A stretch of DNA of 48,761 nucleotides, from positions 1 to 48,761 of IMG/VR virus record IMGVR_UViG_3300042346_000462. One strand, given 5' to 3'. The position numbers and the translations under genes were made by a program. Of the stretch, positions 6,153 through 15,300 are shown piece by piece. Each line of letters begins with the position of its first letter. Within the stretch, counting starts at the first letter, position 1. The notes under the pieces are model-generated. The model saw nothing but the letters and a program-made list of their open reading frames with translations, was not told the origin of the DNA and did not search any database. The stretch comes from a virus.

Positions 6153-6170
6153 TTTCCCACACACACACAC
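6153..6170 (+). promoter_or_regulatory. CA-rich translation leader (no Shine-Dalgarno)
   Basis: TTTCCCACACACACACAC placed directly before the ATG at 6171. Same pattern as the leaders at 2236 and 2922, here following the hairpin at 6131-6147. Confidence 0.5.
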
Positions 6171-6368
6171 ATGAAGAACAACAAAGAGCGACGGGCCACG
6201 CTTAACAAGGCCCTAGCCGAACTCCGCAAGGAACTTCGGGACTACGTCAAAGCCAAACGAGCCGAGTACAGGAAGAAGCCAGTCTACCTCGACAAAGATT
6301 CTGACATCTGCGTCGACCGACTGAACGAATCCTTCCGCTGGTTCATCAACAAGACCTACCGAGACTAA
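6171..6368 (+). CDS. Small basic helical protein, 65 aa
   Basis: 65 residues with a long basic helix in the first half (RRATLNKALAELRKELRDYV, then KAKRAEYRKKP) and an aromatic second half (ESFRWFINKTYRD). No family recognised. The start is fixed by the CA-rich leader. The stop TAA and the next ATG share bases (TAATG), so translation of the following gene is probably coupled. Confidence 0.65.
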   Translation: MKNNKERRATLNKALAELRKELRDYVKAKRAEYRKKPVYLDKDSDICVDRLNESFRWFINKTYRD

Positions 6369-6670
6369 TGGACTCTCCCAAGAACATCACCAAGCCTGCA
6401 CAGGCTGACGTGCCGCACAACGGCTGGTCCAACTACGAAACCTACTGGACCGCCCATGTCATCGCCAACGACGACAATCTGTACAGGCTCTGCAAGGAAC
6501 TGTACGAAGGCGGATACACCTCGTGGGGCTCTCTCGCCAACGCCATGAAAATCTACGGCCACAAGTGGCAGTCCAACTACACTGGGCTGAACTACATCTC
6601 GTGGAAGAACCCGAAGGTCCGTGGCCCTGAACTGACCAAGCACCTCAAAGAACTTTTCCACCAACCATGA
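6368..6670 (+). CDS. Hypothetical phage protein with NGWSNYETYW motif
   Basis: 100 residues. A motif near residues 18-32 (NGWSNYETYWTAHVIAND) resembles a small phage family that starts with a W-N-Y-E-T-W block; no function is known to me for it. The rest is rich in aromatic residues (YRLCKELYEGGY, HKWQSNYTGLNYISW). It starts at the TAATG shared with the gene before and overlaps the next gene by four bases, so it belongs to the same coupled unit as the ribbon-helix-helix-like and ERF genes. Confidence 0.65.
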   Translation: MDSPKNITKPAQADVPHNGWSNYETYWTAHVIANDDNLYRLCKELYEGGYTSWGSLANAMKIYGHKWQSNYTGLNYISWKNPKVRGPELTKHLKELFHQP

Positions 6671-6873
6671 AAACCGACAAAGAAATCCAGCGAGCGGAAG
6701 AACGCCGCACCCGACCCAGACTCCTCTGGGTCAAGGTCCCACCCGAAGTAGCCAAACGTCTGTCCGACACCGCCGAGAAAATCGGCGTCAGCAGGGCCGA
6801 CTACATGAGGCTTATCATCATCAACCACGTCAACAGCGACGACAAATCCTTCACCATCACCCACACCAAATGA
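6667..6873 (+). CDS. Ribbon-helix-helix-like DNA-binding protein (putative)
   Basis: 68 residues. After a basic N-terminus (RRTRPRLL) a short strand (LLWVKVP) is followed by two helices (EVAKRLSDTAEKIG and SRADYMRLIIINHV). That is the order and spacing of Arc/MetJ-type ribbon-helix-helix repressors, which bind DNA as dimers through the strand. It is coupled by ATGA junctions to both neighbours. A role as an early regulator is plausible; no operator can be assigned. TTTTCCACCAACC stands before its ATG, a short form of the leader seen elsewhere. Confidence 0.55.
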   Translation: MKTDKEIQRAEERRTRPRLLWVKVPPEVAKRLSDTAEKIGVSRADYMRLIIINHVNSDDKSFTITHTK

Positions 6874-7616
6874 GCACAAACATCACGCCAGAATTCGCCA
6901 AGGCCTACGCCGAGGCGGTCAGCCGCACCCGTGACGTCGTAGCAGACGCCACCAACCCGTTCCACAAGAACGCCTACGCAACCCTCGGAGCCCACATCTC
7001 CGCCACCAAGGCAATCTTCGCCCAGTACGGACTCGCCATCGTGCAGTTCCCTGTGTCGAACAACGTCAATCGTGGCGAGGTCGGCGTCGAGACCATGGTC
7101 ATACACGAGTCTGGAGGCTACGTGTCCCGCACCATCCTCATGCCCGTCGCCGAAGGCGTCAAGGGTCAGGACGTCGGCTCACTGGTCTCGTACCTAAGGC
7201 GGTACGCCATCGCAAGCGTGGCAAATCTCGCCACCTCTGATGATGACGCAGAAGCCGACAGGGAAGTCCGCACCATCCCTGCTCCTAAACTCATCCAACT
7301 GCCCAAGGCCGAGGCTCCCAAGCCCGTCTCCAAGCCCAAGGCTGAGCCCGTGGAAAAGAAGGCTGAGTCCAACGACCCCAGCCTCGTCGACGCCCTCGGT
7401 ACCATCCTGCACTTCGGCAAGAACAAGGGCCAGTCCCTCGCTCAACTGCCCAAGAACTCGCTCGACTGGTACATCAAGGAATGGCAACCGAAGTCCTACA
7501 ACGGCAAGCCCATCCCTGACGTGGACCTGAGCCTCCGAGCCGCCCTCGACGCCATCCGTGACGCTCGCAACGGCCCCATCAAGCCTGACACGACCAGCGA
7601 CGACGTTCCGTTCTAA
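6870..7616 (+). CDS. erf: ERF-family ssDNA-annealing recombinase with ExoX-like and SSB-like ends
   Basis: 248 residues in three parts. Residues about 10-125 carry ERF annealing-protein marks: YATLGAHISATKAIF and YGLAIVQF in the first half, then the GSLVSYLRRYAI block at 103-114. A Pro/Lys/Glu-rich linker (135-165) leads to a small domain (about 172-228) with HFGKNKGQSLAQLPKNSLDWY, resembling the C-terminal domain seen after exonuclease X-type nucleases. The last residues TTSDDVPF look like the acidic tip of bacterial SSB, which docks replication and repair partners. The protein should anneal complementary ssDNA made by the RecE-like nuclease. It starts in an ATGA overlap with the previous gene; a tRNA-Arg follows 8 bases after its stop. 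Confidence 0.82.
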   Translation: MSTNITPEFAKAYAEAVSRTRDVVADATNPFHKNAYATLGAHISATKAIFAQYGLAIVQFPVSNNVNRGEVGVETMVIHESGGYVSRTILMPVAEGVKGQDVGSLVSYLRRYAIASVANLATSDDDAEADREVRTIPAPKLIQLPKAEAPKPVSKPKAEPVEKKAESNDPSLVDALGTILHFGKNKGQSLAQLPKNSLDWYIKEWQPKSYNGKPIPDVDLSLRAALDAIRDARNGPIKPDTTSDDVPF

Positions 7617-7624
7617 TCCACTTT

Positions 7625-7696
7625 GGCCTTATCGTTCAACGGATAGGACAGGCGTTTCCTAAACGCTTAATCTAGGTTCGATTCCTAGTAGGGCCA
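7625..7696 (+). tRNA. tRNA-Arg (CCT)
   Basis: The cloverleaf has acceptor GGCCTTA (7625-7631) with TAGGGCC (7689-7695), one G-T pair, and D-stem GTTC/GGAC. The anticodon stem is GGCGT/ACGCT with loop TTCCTAA (anticodon CCT at 7658-7660). The T-arm is CTAGG/CCTAG with loop TTCGATT, and the discriminator is A. CCA is not encoded. It decodes AGG, a frequent arginine codon in the minus-strand late genes. Confidence 0.92.
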
Positions 7697-7700
7697 AAAC

Positions 7701-7725
7701 CTTTCCACCCAGCATACGCACATAC
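7701..7725 (+). promoter_or_regulatory. Leader with TTTCCACCC block before a GTG start
   Basis: CTTTCCACCCAGCATACGCACATAC lies between tRNA-Arg and a GTG start at 7726. It keeps the TTTCCACCCAGCA block of the leader at 2922 with a diverged CA run, and supports the GTG as the start. Confidence 0.45.
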
Positions 7726-8202
7726 GTGAGCACACCAGAAGAAAACAAGGTCGAGCACTCCGCTCAGGCCATCACCAATCAGGAGCCGAAGAAACACGGC
7801 TACTGGCCCAAGCAGAAGGGTCTGAAGCACCCCGAGCGTCGTGTTAAGCGTCCTCGGTACGCCAAGGAACTCAAGGGACTCGTCGGTCAGGTCAATGTGA
7901 CCTGTGCTGTCTCCAAGTCCCTCGTCCAACTGCTTGAGGAGCAGTGCCTCCTCGACGGCGTCACACGCTCGGACATCCTGCGAGCCGCCCTCATCCGTGA
8001 GGTCGCCTTCAGGAAGTTCTGCCGTGACAACGGCACTTCGCCCCTGACGGCTTCGCACCTGACGCCTTCCCTGACCAAGCAGGAAAAGGCTCAGGCCAAG
8101 CAGGCCAAGGTGAAGGTCAAGGTCGTCAAGCCGACCATGGTCTCGGTGCCTAAGGAGACGCTCGACCAAATCTCGTTCGTCTTCAAGGCACTCAACGGCT
8201 AA
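7726..8202 (+). CDS. Basic protein with ribbon-helix-helix-like core
   Basis: 158 residues from a GTG start supported by the upstream TTTCCACCC leader. The first 55 residues are basic and probably unstructured. A central part (about 60-100) runs strand-helix-helix (VNVTCAVSKSLVQLLEEQC, then VTRSDILRAALIREVAF), the order of a ribbon-helix-helix domain. A Lys/Ala/Val-rich stretch (KQAKVKVKVVKP) separates it from a short C-terminal helix. DNA binding is likely from charge and pattern; the target is unknown. It is the last gene of the plus-strand early block, ending 22 bases before a strong terminator. Confidence 0.6.
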   Translation: MSTPEENKVEHSAQAITNQEPKKHGYWPKQKGLKHPERRVKRPRYAKELKGLVGQVNVTCAVSKSLVQLLEEQCLLDGVTRSDILRAALIREVAFRKFCRDNGTSPLTASHLTPSLTKQEKAQAKQAKVKVKVVKPTMVSVPKETLDQISFVFKALNG

Positions 8203-8224
8203 GGCACGAGCCAGCAAAACAACA

Positions 8225-8246
8225 GGGACCTTCGGGTCCCTTTTTT
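8225..8246 (+). terminator. Rho-independent terminator of the early block
   Basis: GGGACC, loop TTCG, GGTCCC, then six T (8241-8246): a textbook intrinsic terminator for plus-strand transcription. Read on the minus strand, the same stem is followed by TGTTGTTTTG, so it may also stop the late transcript arriving from the other side. Confidence 0.9.
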
Positions 8247-8261
8247 GTGCCCGTGTAAGGC

Positions 8262-8278
8262 GGGCCGATAAACGGCCC
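8262..8278 (-). terminator. Second hairpin between convergent operons
   Basis: GGGCCG (8262-8267), loop ATAAA, CGGCCC (8273-8278). It lies between the ends of the early (plus) and late (minus) blocks, 16 bases from the first terminator. The downstream T content is modest on either strand. Probably an accessory or back-up terminator for the convergent transcripts. Confidence 0.4.
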
Positions 8279-8335
8279 TTTAAGGCTTAGCCACCCCACG
8301 ACACATACATGAAGGCCACGACAGCCAACACGCCA

Positions 8336-9046
8336 TTACTGTGAAGGCTCGTCCTTGGGACGCAAGCGGCATTTGACCTCTCGGTGCGTATGCAGGCCAG
8401 CGTACATGCCGTAAGCCATTCCTAGGACCACGCAGGCACCAAAGGCCCACTTGAACCACCATGCCTCGACCATGTCCCTGATTACGAACGGCGTGGCCGC
8501 ACAGACGGCGGACAACATAAACATAACGACGCCAGCCTTCAGGCCTTTACCGATGAACGTATTAGCCACGATGAAGGCGGCACCAGCAAAGCCAAAGACC
8601 ATGGACATGAACAGGAACTTGTCCTGCACCTGCTTCCATGACTCCTCCTTCTTCATGGCCGTGATGCTGTTCTTGAGGTCTTGGTTCTCCTTGTCCTTCT
8701 CTGCGATTACCTTGGCCATCCTGCTTGTCTCTTCGTCGACCTTCTTTGCTTTGGCTTGCTCGGCTTCCATCGCTTTTGAATTGGTTATGGTCTTGTCGAA
8801 CTTGTCCACCTGCTCGGCGGTGGGCTTCTTGATGCCCGACAGCCTAGTCTCGGTCAGGTCGAGCAACGGCTTGCCCTTACCCTCGACGTTCTTCTTGGCC
8901 ACGATGATGGCGGCGGCTCCCTCGCTAGCCTCGTGCTCCAGCCTGTCGACGTAAGCGTCCTTGTCCTTGCTTGGGGGCTCTGGCTGTGGTGCCGTGGGCT
9001 TTGGAGCCGTGCAACCGCACAGCAGAAGAAGCAGGAAGTATCTCAT
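8336..9046 (-). CDS. Candidate spanin: lipoprotein-like, coiled coil, three TM helices
   Basis: 236 residues. The start MRYFLLLLLCGCTAP looks like a lipoprotein signal with Cys12 as possible lipidated residue (lipobox LCGC, imperfect). A Pro-rich stretch and a long charged helical region (about 30-140, Lys/Glu-rich) follow, then three hydrophobic segments near 144-165, 169-189 and 198-218, and a short basic tail. An outer-membrane lipid anchor plus periplasmic coiled coil plus inner-membrane segment is the layout of unimolecular spanins, which fuse the two membranes at the end of lysis. Three TM segments instead of one is unusual. It starts in an ATGA overlap with the holin. The alternative is a signal-anchored membrane protein of another role. 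Confidence 0.5.
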   Translation of the reverse strand: MRYFLLLLLCGCTAPKPTAPQPEPPSKDKDAYVDRLEHEASEGAAAIIVAKKNVEGKGKPLLDLTETRLSGIKKPTAEQVDKFDKTITNSKAMEAEQAKAKKVDEETSRMAKVIAEKDKENQDLKNSITAMKKEESWKQVQDKFLFMSMVFGFAGAAFIVANTFIGKGLKAGVVMFMLSAVCAATPFVIRDMVEAWWFKWAFGACVVLGMAYGMYAGLHTHREVKCRLRPKDEPSQ

Positions 9047-9339
9047 TTGGTACGGACGATTCGGCGGCGAATGACCTCAAGAATTTCAGAAGTAAACGTT
9101 CCGACAACGCTGTAGATGACGGCCTCATAGATTGGAGGCACCATGTCATGAACAATGAAATAAGCAATTATGCCGATGATGGCTCCAGCAATGGTACGCC
9201 TAGTCCACACCACCCAACTGTGAGCCTCGTCGCTGACCAGCAACCTGACCAAAGCACCAAGGGCTCCGAGGGCGGCCATGAGCCAGCCACCCTCCTTGAG
9301 GTCTTCGACAGTCTTAGTTAGATTCGGGTCTGGGCTCAT
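9043..9339 (-). CDS. Holin
   Basis: 98 residues with three hydrophobic segments: about 18-35 (GGWLMAALGALGALVRLLV), 48-64 (RTIAGAIIGIIAYFIVH) and 70-86, and a basic C-terminus (RRRIVRTK). Size, segment number and charge fit small phage holins, which form pores in the inner membrane at a set time. Its first 26 bases overlap the 3' end of the giant gene in another frame, and it overlaps the spanin candidate by ATGA. This makes a lysis cassette at the very end of the late operon; the cell-wall enzyme is encoded separately at 805-1368. Confidence 0.7.
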   Translation of the reverse strand: MSPDPNLTKTVEDLKEGGWLMAALGALGALVRLLVSDEAHSWVVWTRRTIAGAIIGIIAYFIVHDMVPPIYEAVIYSVVGTFTSEILEVIRRRIVRTK

Positions 9340-12300
9340 CTCGCTTCTGGCCTCTGCCTGCGGTGTAGAACTTGTACATCTCCACGGCCTGCTTGGTCAT
9401 GGCTTGATTGGAGTCCACGCCTCGGAGGGACATGAACGGGATGCCTTGGACAATCATCTTCTTGGCTTCTGCCACGTGATTGGCGTTCGGGTACTTGGGC
9501 CTGATGACGAGCATCGGACCAGTGAAGCCGACCATCCTAGCCGTCGCCGCCGCAACTTCGTCGGCACTGCTGGTAGCCCTTAGTCCCATGGCATGCATGG
9601 CCACGGAGTTTTCCATGGCCGTAGAGGCAGGGTCTCCAGAGTCAGGTCCGAACAGTCCGTGCACGGCGTCTTCCCTGTTCAGGCCCATGTTGGTCCCTTG
9701 CTTCATGAAGTCTTCCGTCGGCGTCTTAGAGCCGAACGAAGTGGTCATCTGGTTCTGCAAGTTGCCCGACTCGGCACCAGCCATGCCGCCAGCAATGGTC
9801 ATTCCACCGAACGCCACCTGCCTGCCGCTGGACCTAGCGTCCGCAGTAGAGAACAACTTGTTGGACATGGTCTGGGCCATCGACGAGGGCCCGTGTCCAG
9901 TCAGCATGAACGCTTCCATGGCATAAGCACCCATTCCCTTGTACGACTTCAGGAAGTTAGAGACGATGGGCACGGCACCAAGATACTTGGCGTTTTGAGC
10001 GGCCTTCTCTTGAGCCTCGTTGAATGACACGATGCCTTCGGCGATGGGCTTTCCAGTCTTCTTGTCGATGATGGAGTACTTTCCGTCGACCATGATGATG
10101 TCAGGCGTCTCAAAAGCGTCATGCGACACCTGATTGACGAGGGCGTCATGCATGCCTGCGTAGTAGATTTTGTTATGCCACAGCGGTGCACCATAGTTTG
10201 TGGCATATCCGTGGGTCCTGCCTACGGGAACGCTGAGGAACACGCCCTGAGGCTTGGCGATGTGGGTAGCCACACGCTTGGCGACGTCGGCTCCGTCCGT
10301 GATGCCAGACGACTTGATTTGCTCGAAGATGCTTTCGGGGGTCCTTGAGCCAGACCTCGTAGCCTTCACGAGTCCTTTGAGGGTCGCTTGGCTACTGTCC
10401 CTGTAAGTATTCGAGTGCTTGAGGGCCAAGTCGATGACGGACTTCACAGAAGCCCTCATGCCTATGGCCGTCTTGCCCGAGGTGAACATGGGAAGTTCGT
10501 CGATGATTTCCCTAGCAGACTCCATCAGGTGGTCTTCAAGAAGGCCCTCTACGTTGTTCCAAGTAATCTTTTTCTCATTCGAAAGGAACTGTTCCGCATC
10601 GGGAATCTGGTGCAGGTTTCCGTTGTGCAGTGCCTCAAGGAATCCTCCGTGAGTGGTACGCTTCTTGGCTTCATGCATGATGTAACCAGCCGCCATGAAC
10701 TCTGAGTACTTGAACCCGCTGATGTTAATAGGGGCGATGATGCCTCCGCCTAGGTTGAACAGGCCGACGATGTTCCTGTTGGAGTCGTAACGCTTCCTGT
10801 GATGGCGGGCGTCCATGACCACGAGGGCGTCTTTTCTGTTCTGCAGTGCCCTCATGACATACCAGTTGGTCATGACGCCACGATAAGCACCATCTTCGCC
10901 GAGAGGAATGGTGTCTGGGTATGTGAAGGCGTCGGAGTCCACCTTGCCCACCAAGGCCTCAATCTCTACGATACGTGCTTTCGCCTTCTCCATGACTGGG
11001 TCGGGAACATTGGCACGATAGACAGACACGATGGCGGCGGCGTTCATTTCGAACATCTTGCCGAGAAGCGTCCTAGACTCGGTATGCTGTGAGCCACGAG
11101 CCCTTGATACGGGGTTTCCGCTGGTGTTGTCGAAGTCGATGTCGACGGCCTGAATTACCTTCATTCCGTAATCACCAAGGCGGTCAAGTTCGGGGAAAGT
11201 AACTTCCTCTGGCTTGGTGAGAACCTTAAGAAAGGTCTCATTGATGTAACTCCTAGCAGAATCCCTCTTGGCCATGAGTTCAGCGGCTTGCTCGGCAGTT
11301 ACGCCAAGAACCTGTCCAACGAGCCTGATGTCCATGGCGACAGCCTGTGCGGGAGTCAGTTCGACAAAGTTGTAATCCATGTAACGCATCTTCGCCATGA
11401 GTTTCCTCTGGTTCTGCACGATGTCGTCAGGAGATATGCCCAACTCGACCAAGTCTTCCATGCGGACATACCTTTCAATGTTTGAGGCAATGTTGGTAAT
11501 CCTCTGGCCCTCAATCCTGTATGGACGCTTGTAATCTACTCTAATCTCGCTGGCATAAGCGGCCTCTGGTTGCCACGGCTCATGAATCTTGGAATGCAAG
11601 TCACGCTTGTTCCTGAAGTCGGTCAGCAGGTGTGCGGGCTCATAGTACAACTCCTCAGCCCTTTTAATGCCGATGAGCGTTTTCATCTTCCACTCCCTCA
11701 CTTGGTCGGTGCGGGCTTCGAAACGTTCGACCCTACGCCTGAAGTCCAGAAGAGACTCTAGAGCAATTTTGTCGAAGTTGACGCCATGCTTTGCGGCATC
11801 GTTGTAATCCAACTCGTTCTTGTAGTACTCGCCAAGCCAATCAAGTTTGCCCATGAACTCTGGGTTGAACTGAAGTCCGACGGAAGCGATGTACCTGACG
11901 AGGTTGTCCGTGCTGTTCTCGGACATGTAGTGCCAGTAGTTGTCCAGAGTGGTGGCGGCTAATCCCAAAACTCGCCCCATGCCGAATCCGTACACTTCTC
12001 CCATGGCTCCGTAGTGCAACTGTCCGCTTTCGGCTTGGTGGACAAGTTCGAGCATGGACTCGTGAAGTGCACCCTCGTACTTTTCGGTGAAGACGACAGT
12101 GGGTATGTTGTTGTCCTTGAGGCCGTACTTCTTTGCGGTGTCTGGAGATACCTTGTGGGTCTTTTCAAAGTCCAGAACGATTCCGTTTTCTTCGCCGACT
12201 AATCCCTTGTTGATGGCGACTGCGTAAAGCAAGAACGGCGTGGCCTTCCTGATTTCCCTATCAGCGATGACACGCCTGATTACAGTCTTGTGCTTGGACT

Positions 12301-15300
12301 TGACGCTGGACTGGACGTACTTGAGCGGGTCTGCGACGGACTCCAGCCTGTCCCTCTCGGCCAGAACCTGCTCCCTGAGGGTCTTGAGTTCTGCGAACAA
12401 CTTGCTGTTTTCGACGGACTTGAAGTCAGAGCCAAGGAATGCGTCTGGCTGAGGGCCGAACGTCGAGCCTTGGTACCTGTCTGACTGTAGTTCCTCAATG
12501 CCAAGTGCGGCGATGGTATCACGGCTCATGGACAGGGAGTTGCCCACCTCGGTGAGGTTGGCGTTCGCCCTGTGGTACGCAGTGACGATGACGTCGCTGT
12601 GGCGGGCGTGGCCAAGTTGCATGGTTCCACGGGGCGTGTTCTTGTGGCCAGAGTTGGCCATCCTGCTTTGGGCGACGGACTTGACCTTCATGATTCGCTC
12701 AATGGAGGCAATCTGCATGTCCAGCCTAGCGGCTTCTTCGGCGTTGTCTCCCACCCTTTCTCTCATCCTCTTAAGGTTGGCGATGTAGGCATTGGCCTTC
12801 TCAAGGCCCATGGAGGTATGTAGGGTGTCCCATCCGTACTGACCCACGCCACTGGTATAGCCAGCATAGTCTGGCTGGCCAGCGTTGTACTGAATGTTGT
12901 ACGGGTACGCCTCCAAGTCAGCCTGAGGGAAGACATTCCTGTTGGTCTTGTTGCCAAGGCCGATGACAGGCTCTGCTTCGCTGGCACCCCAGTCGTTGAT
13001 GACGTCGAGGTGCGTGGTGCTTGACCTGAAGTCTGGGATTTCGAAATCAAATCCAGCAAGCCTGCCGACGGCTTCAAGCCTAGCCTTGGCAAAGGCGTCA
13101 TTGAAAATGTGCCTGTAAGTTTCAAGGACAGGCTCCGAAATTACTTCGCCAGCACCTTTAGGCCGCACGAAGTTTTCGTTGTCTACGCTGAGTGCCTCGG
13201 TTTCTGCCGTCTTCCTCGGGTATTCCTTGGACGCACTCTCAAGGATGGTCTTGGCCCCTTCTGGGCCAGCCTCGACCATCTGCTTGGCGGCTTCCTTTTC
13301 GTAGAACTGTTCGAGGGCGGTCCTGAGAGCCTCGTCGTGCATCTTCCTGACAGTGGCAAGATAAGCCACCATCTGGCCCTTTTCTTCCTCGGCGGCGGAT
13401 TCAATCTCTTCCTCAATTAACCTGAGGTGTTTCTCACGCTCCCTGTGGAATCGGGTTGCGGCAGAGGCGACTGCCTTGCTGGGGGAATTGACCCTAGCGA
13501 GGTAAGGAGAAGCGGGCATCTCGTCAGCCCTGCGGCCAGTCTGCGGGTACATGGCCCACAGGAACTTGGCCACCTCCATCTTGGTCAATTTGTTGTCCTT
13601 GTTGTCGTAAAGAAACTCGGCAAGACCAAGCACACGCATTTCATTCTTGGAAACTGCGTTCTCGACGAACATCTCGTACCATTCGTTGCCCGTGGCGACC
13701 TCGACGGCCTTCTTGACTTTCTTGGTGGCACCATGCTTGTTCTTCTCCAGCATGGGAACAAGAGCGGTCCTGAGGACGTTAAGGGCCCTAGGTGCGAACT
13801 GGATGTAGGAACCTCCGATGCCGAACTGCAGGCCACGCCTGATGTCGTGCTCGAACTGTCCGACGCCACCAGTAGAAAGACTGACGCTACGCCTCTGAGG
13901 GGCCTTGCCAGTGATAGACTCAGGCTTGAGCAACATAGCCTGTGCGGCCTGTGCGGCGGCTTTGGTGTCGAACGGAGTGTCGATGTTGCCTACGTAGAAC
14001 TTGCCGTCATTGGCGTACACACGGGAGGTTTCAGTCTTACCCTTGGTGATGAACTCGTCCGAGACAGCAAGCCCAGCATATACGTCGGCCTTGCCGCTCT
14101 TGGGTCCGTAAGCCTTCTCGGCTTCATGTTCGGTAAGTTGATACTCGCCCTCCCTGAACAGGGCGGCGGGCACTTCGGCTTCGACGCCGCCAGCAAGCAC
14201 GCTGTCCCTGTACTTGTTCGCTTCCGCTTCGGTCCTGAATGCCATTACCTTTCTGGTCTTGCTGACCATGCCAGCCTCGGTGACGCCAGAAACTACGTCA
14301 TGGCCCACCATGTATCCGCTCTTGTCGCTCTTGCGAATAATGGTCAGGTTATGCTTCTTGCTGGAATCCCAAGCGTATCTTTCAAGGTGTGGCTGGTCTG
14401 GCATCAGCATGCCGATGACGGCAGACCTGTCTCCGTTCATGGCGATGCCACGCTCGACGTCAGGCATGTAGTATCCGCTGTCGCTGGAAGTAAGCCTTTC
14501 GCTAAGCCTGCCGATGTCAGACAGGAGTTGCGGATTGTACATGACCAACTGATTGGCGACCCTGTTGACCTCGGCGGTCGGGTCGTATCCAGAGTGGGCA
14601 ACTTCCGACACCCTGTACCCCTTGAGGGCTGGCATGCCGCCCTCTTTGGGTGCGGCAAGGGACTGCTCTTCGTGCATCTTGAGCATCTTCGTGAACGAAA
14701 TGACGTTGTCTTGGGACATCGCCCCACCCCAAGACAACTGGCCAGCCCAAGGGTTGTCTGACTCTCCCCTCCTGAGGTAGTGCTCCATCCTCATGACCTG
14801 TTGCATCTTGTCCTGATTCTTCAAGGCCATGCCGTGGTAAGCCGCCATGGTGAAGTAAGCAGTCTGAATGTCTTCGAGCGTTGCGTTCTTTGGCAGGATA
14901 ATGGTGCTGTAGGAATTCTCTGGAGAACTGGACATGAGCAAGTCGCTCAGGTCAGTGTACTGGCCTACGTGCTCGGAGTTACTCAATTCAAGGGAGGCAA
15001 AATCAAGTGCGTCACTTCCCTCCCTAATCTTGGCAATCGACTTTACGCCTTGGCCGAATTTATCGGGCGAGAGATGGGAACTGACTCCAGACACACGGGA
15101 GTTTCCGCCAAGCCTTCCGAGGAGGGCTCGCTTAGCCATGGACCTAGCGGCCAGTTCATGCTGTCTGAGGACTGGGGCTGAACTGAAATCCATTAACTTT
15201 GCGACGCTCGCTTGAATGGCACCCGCCTTGTTCTTGAATTCGGTAGAATAGGTTCCGAAGATGGGGAGTGCGTGGTGAGCGGACTGCGGAATGAGCGTCT

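Noticed and set aside
8309-8344. 11-codon frame MKATTANTPLL after a CACGACACATAC leader
   Set aside because: Too short, lies beyond the terminator and overlaps the end of the minus-strand spanin candidate; the leader likeness is weak.
13427-14761. 444-codon open frame on plus within the giant gene
   Set aside because: Same antisense codon-bias effect; no start signal and no recognisable domain.
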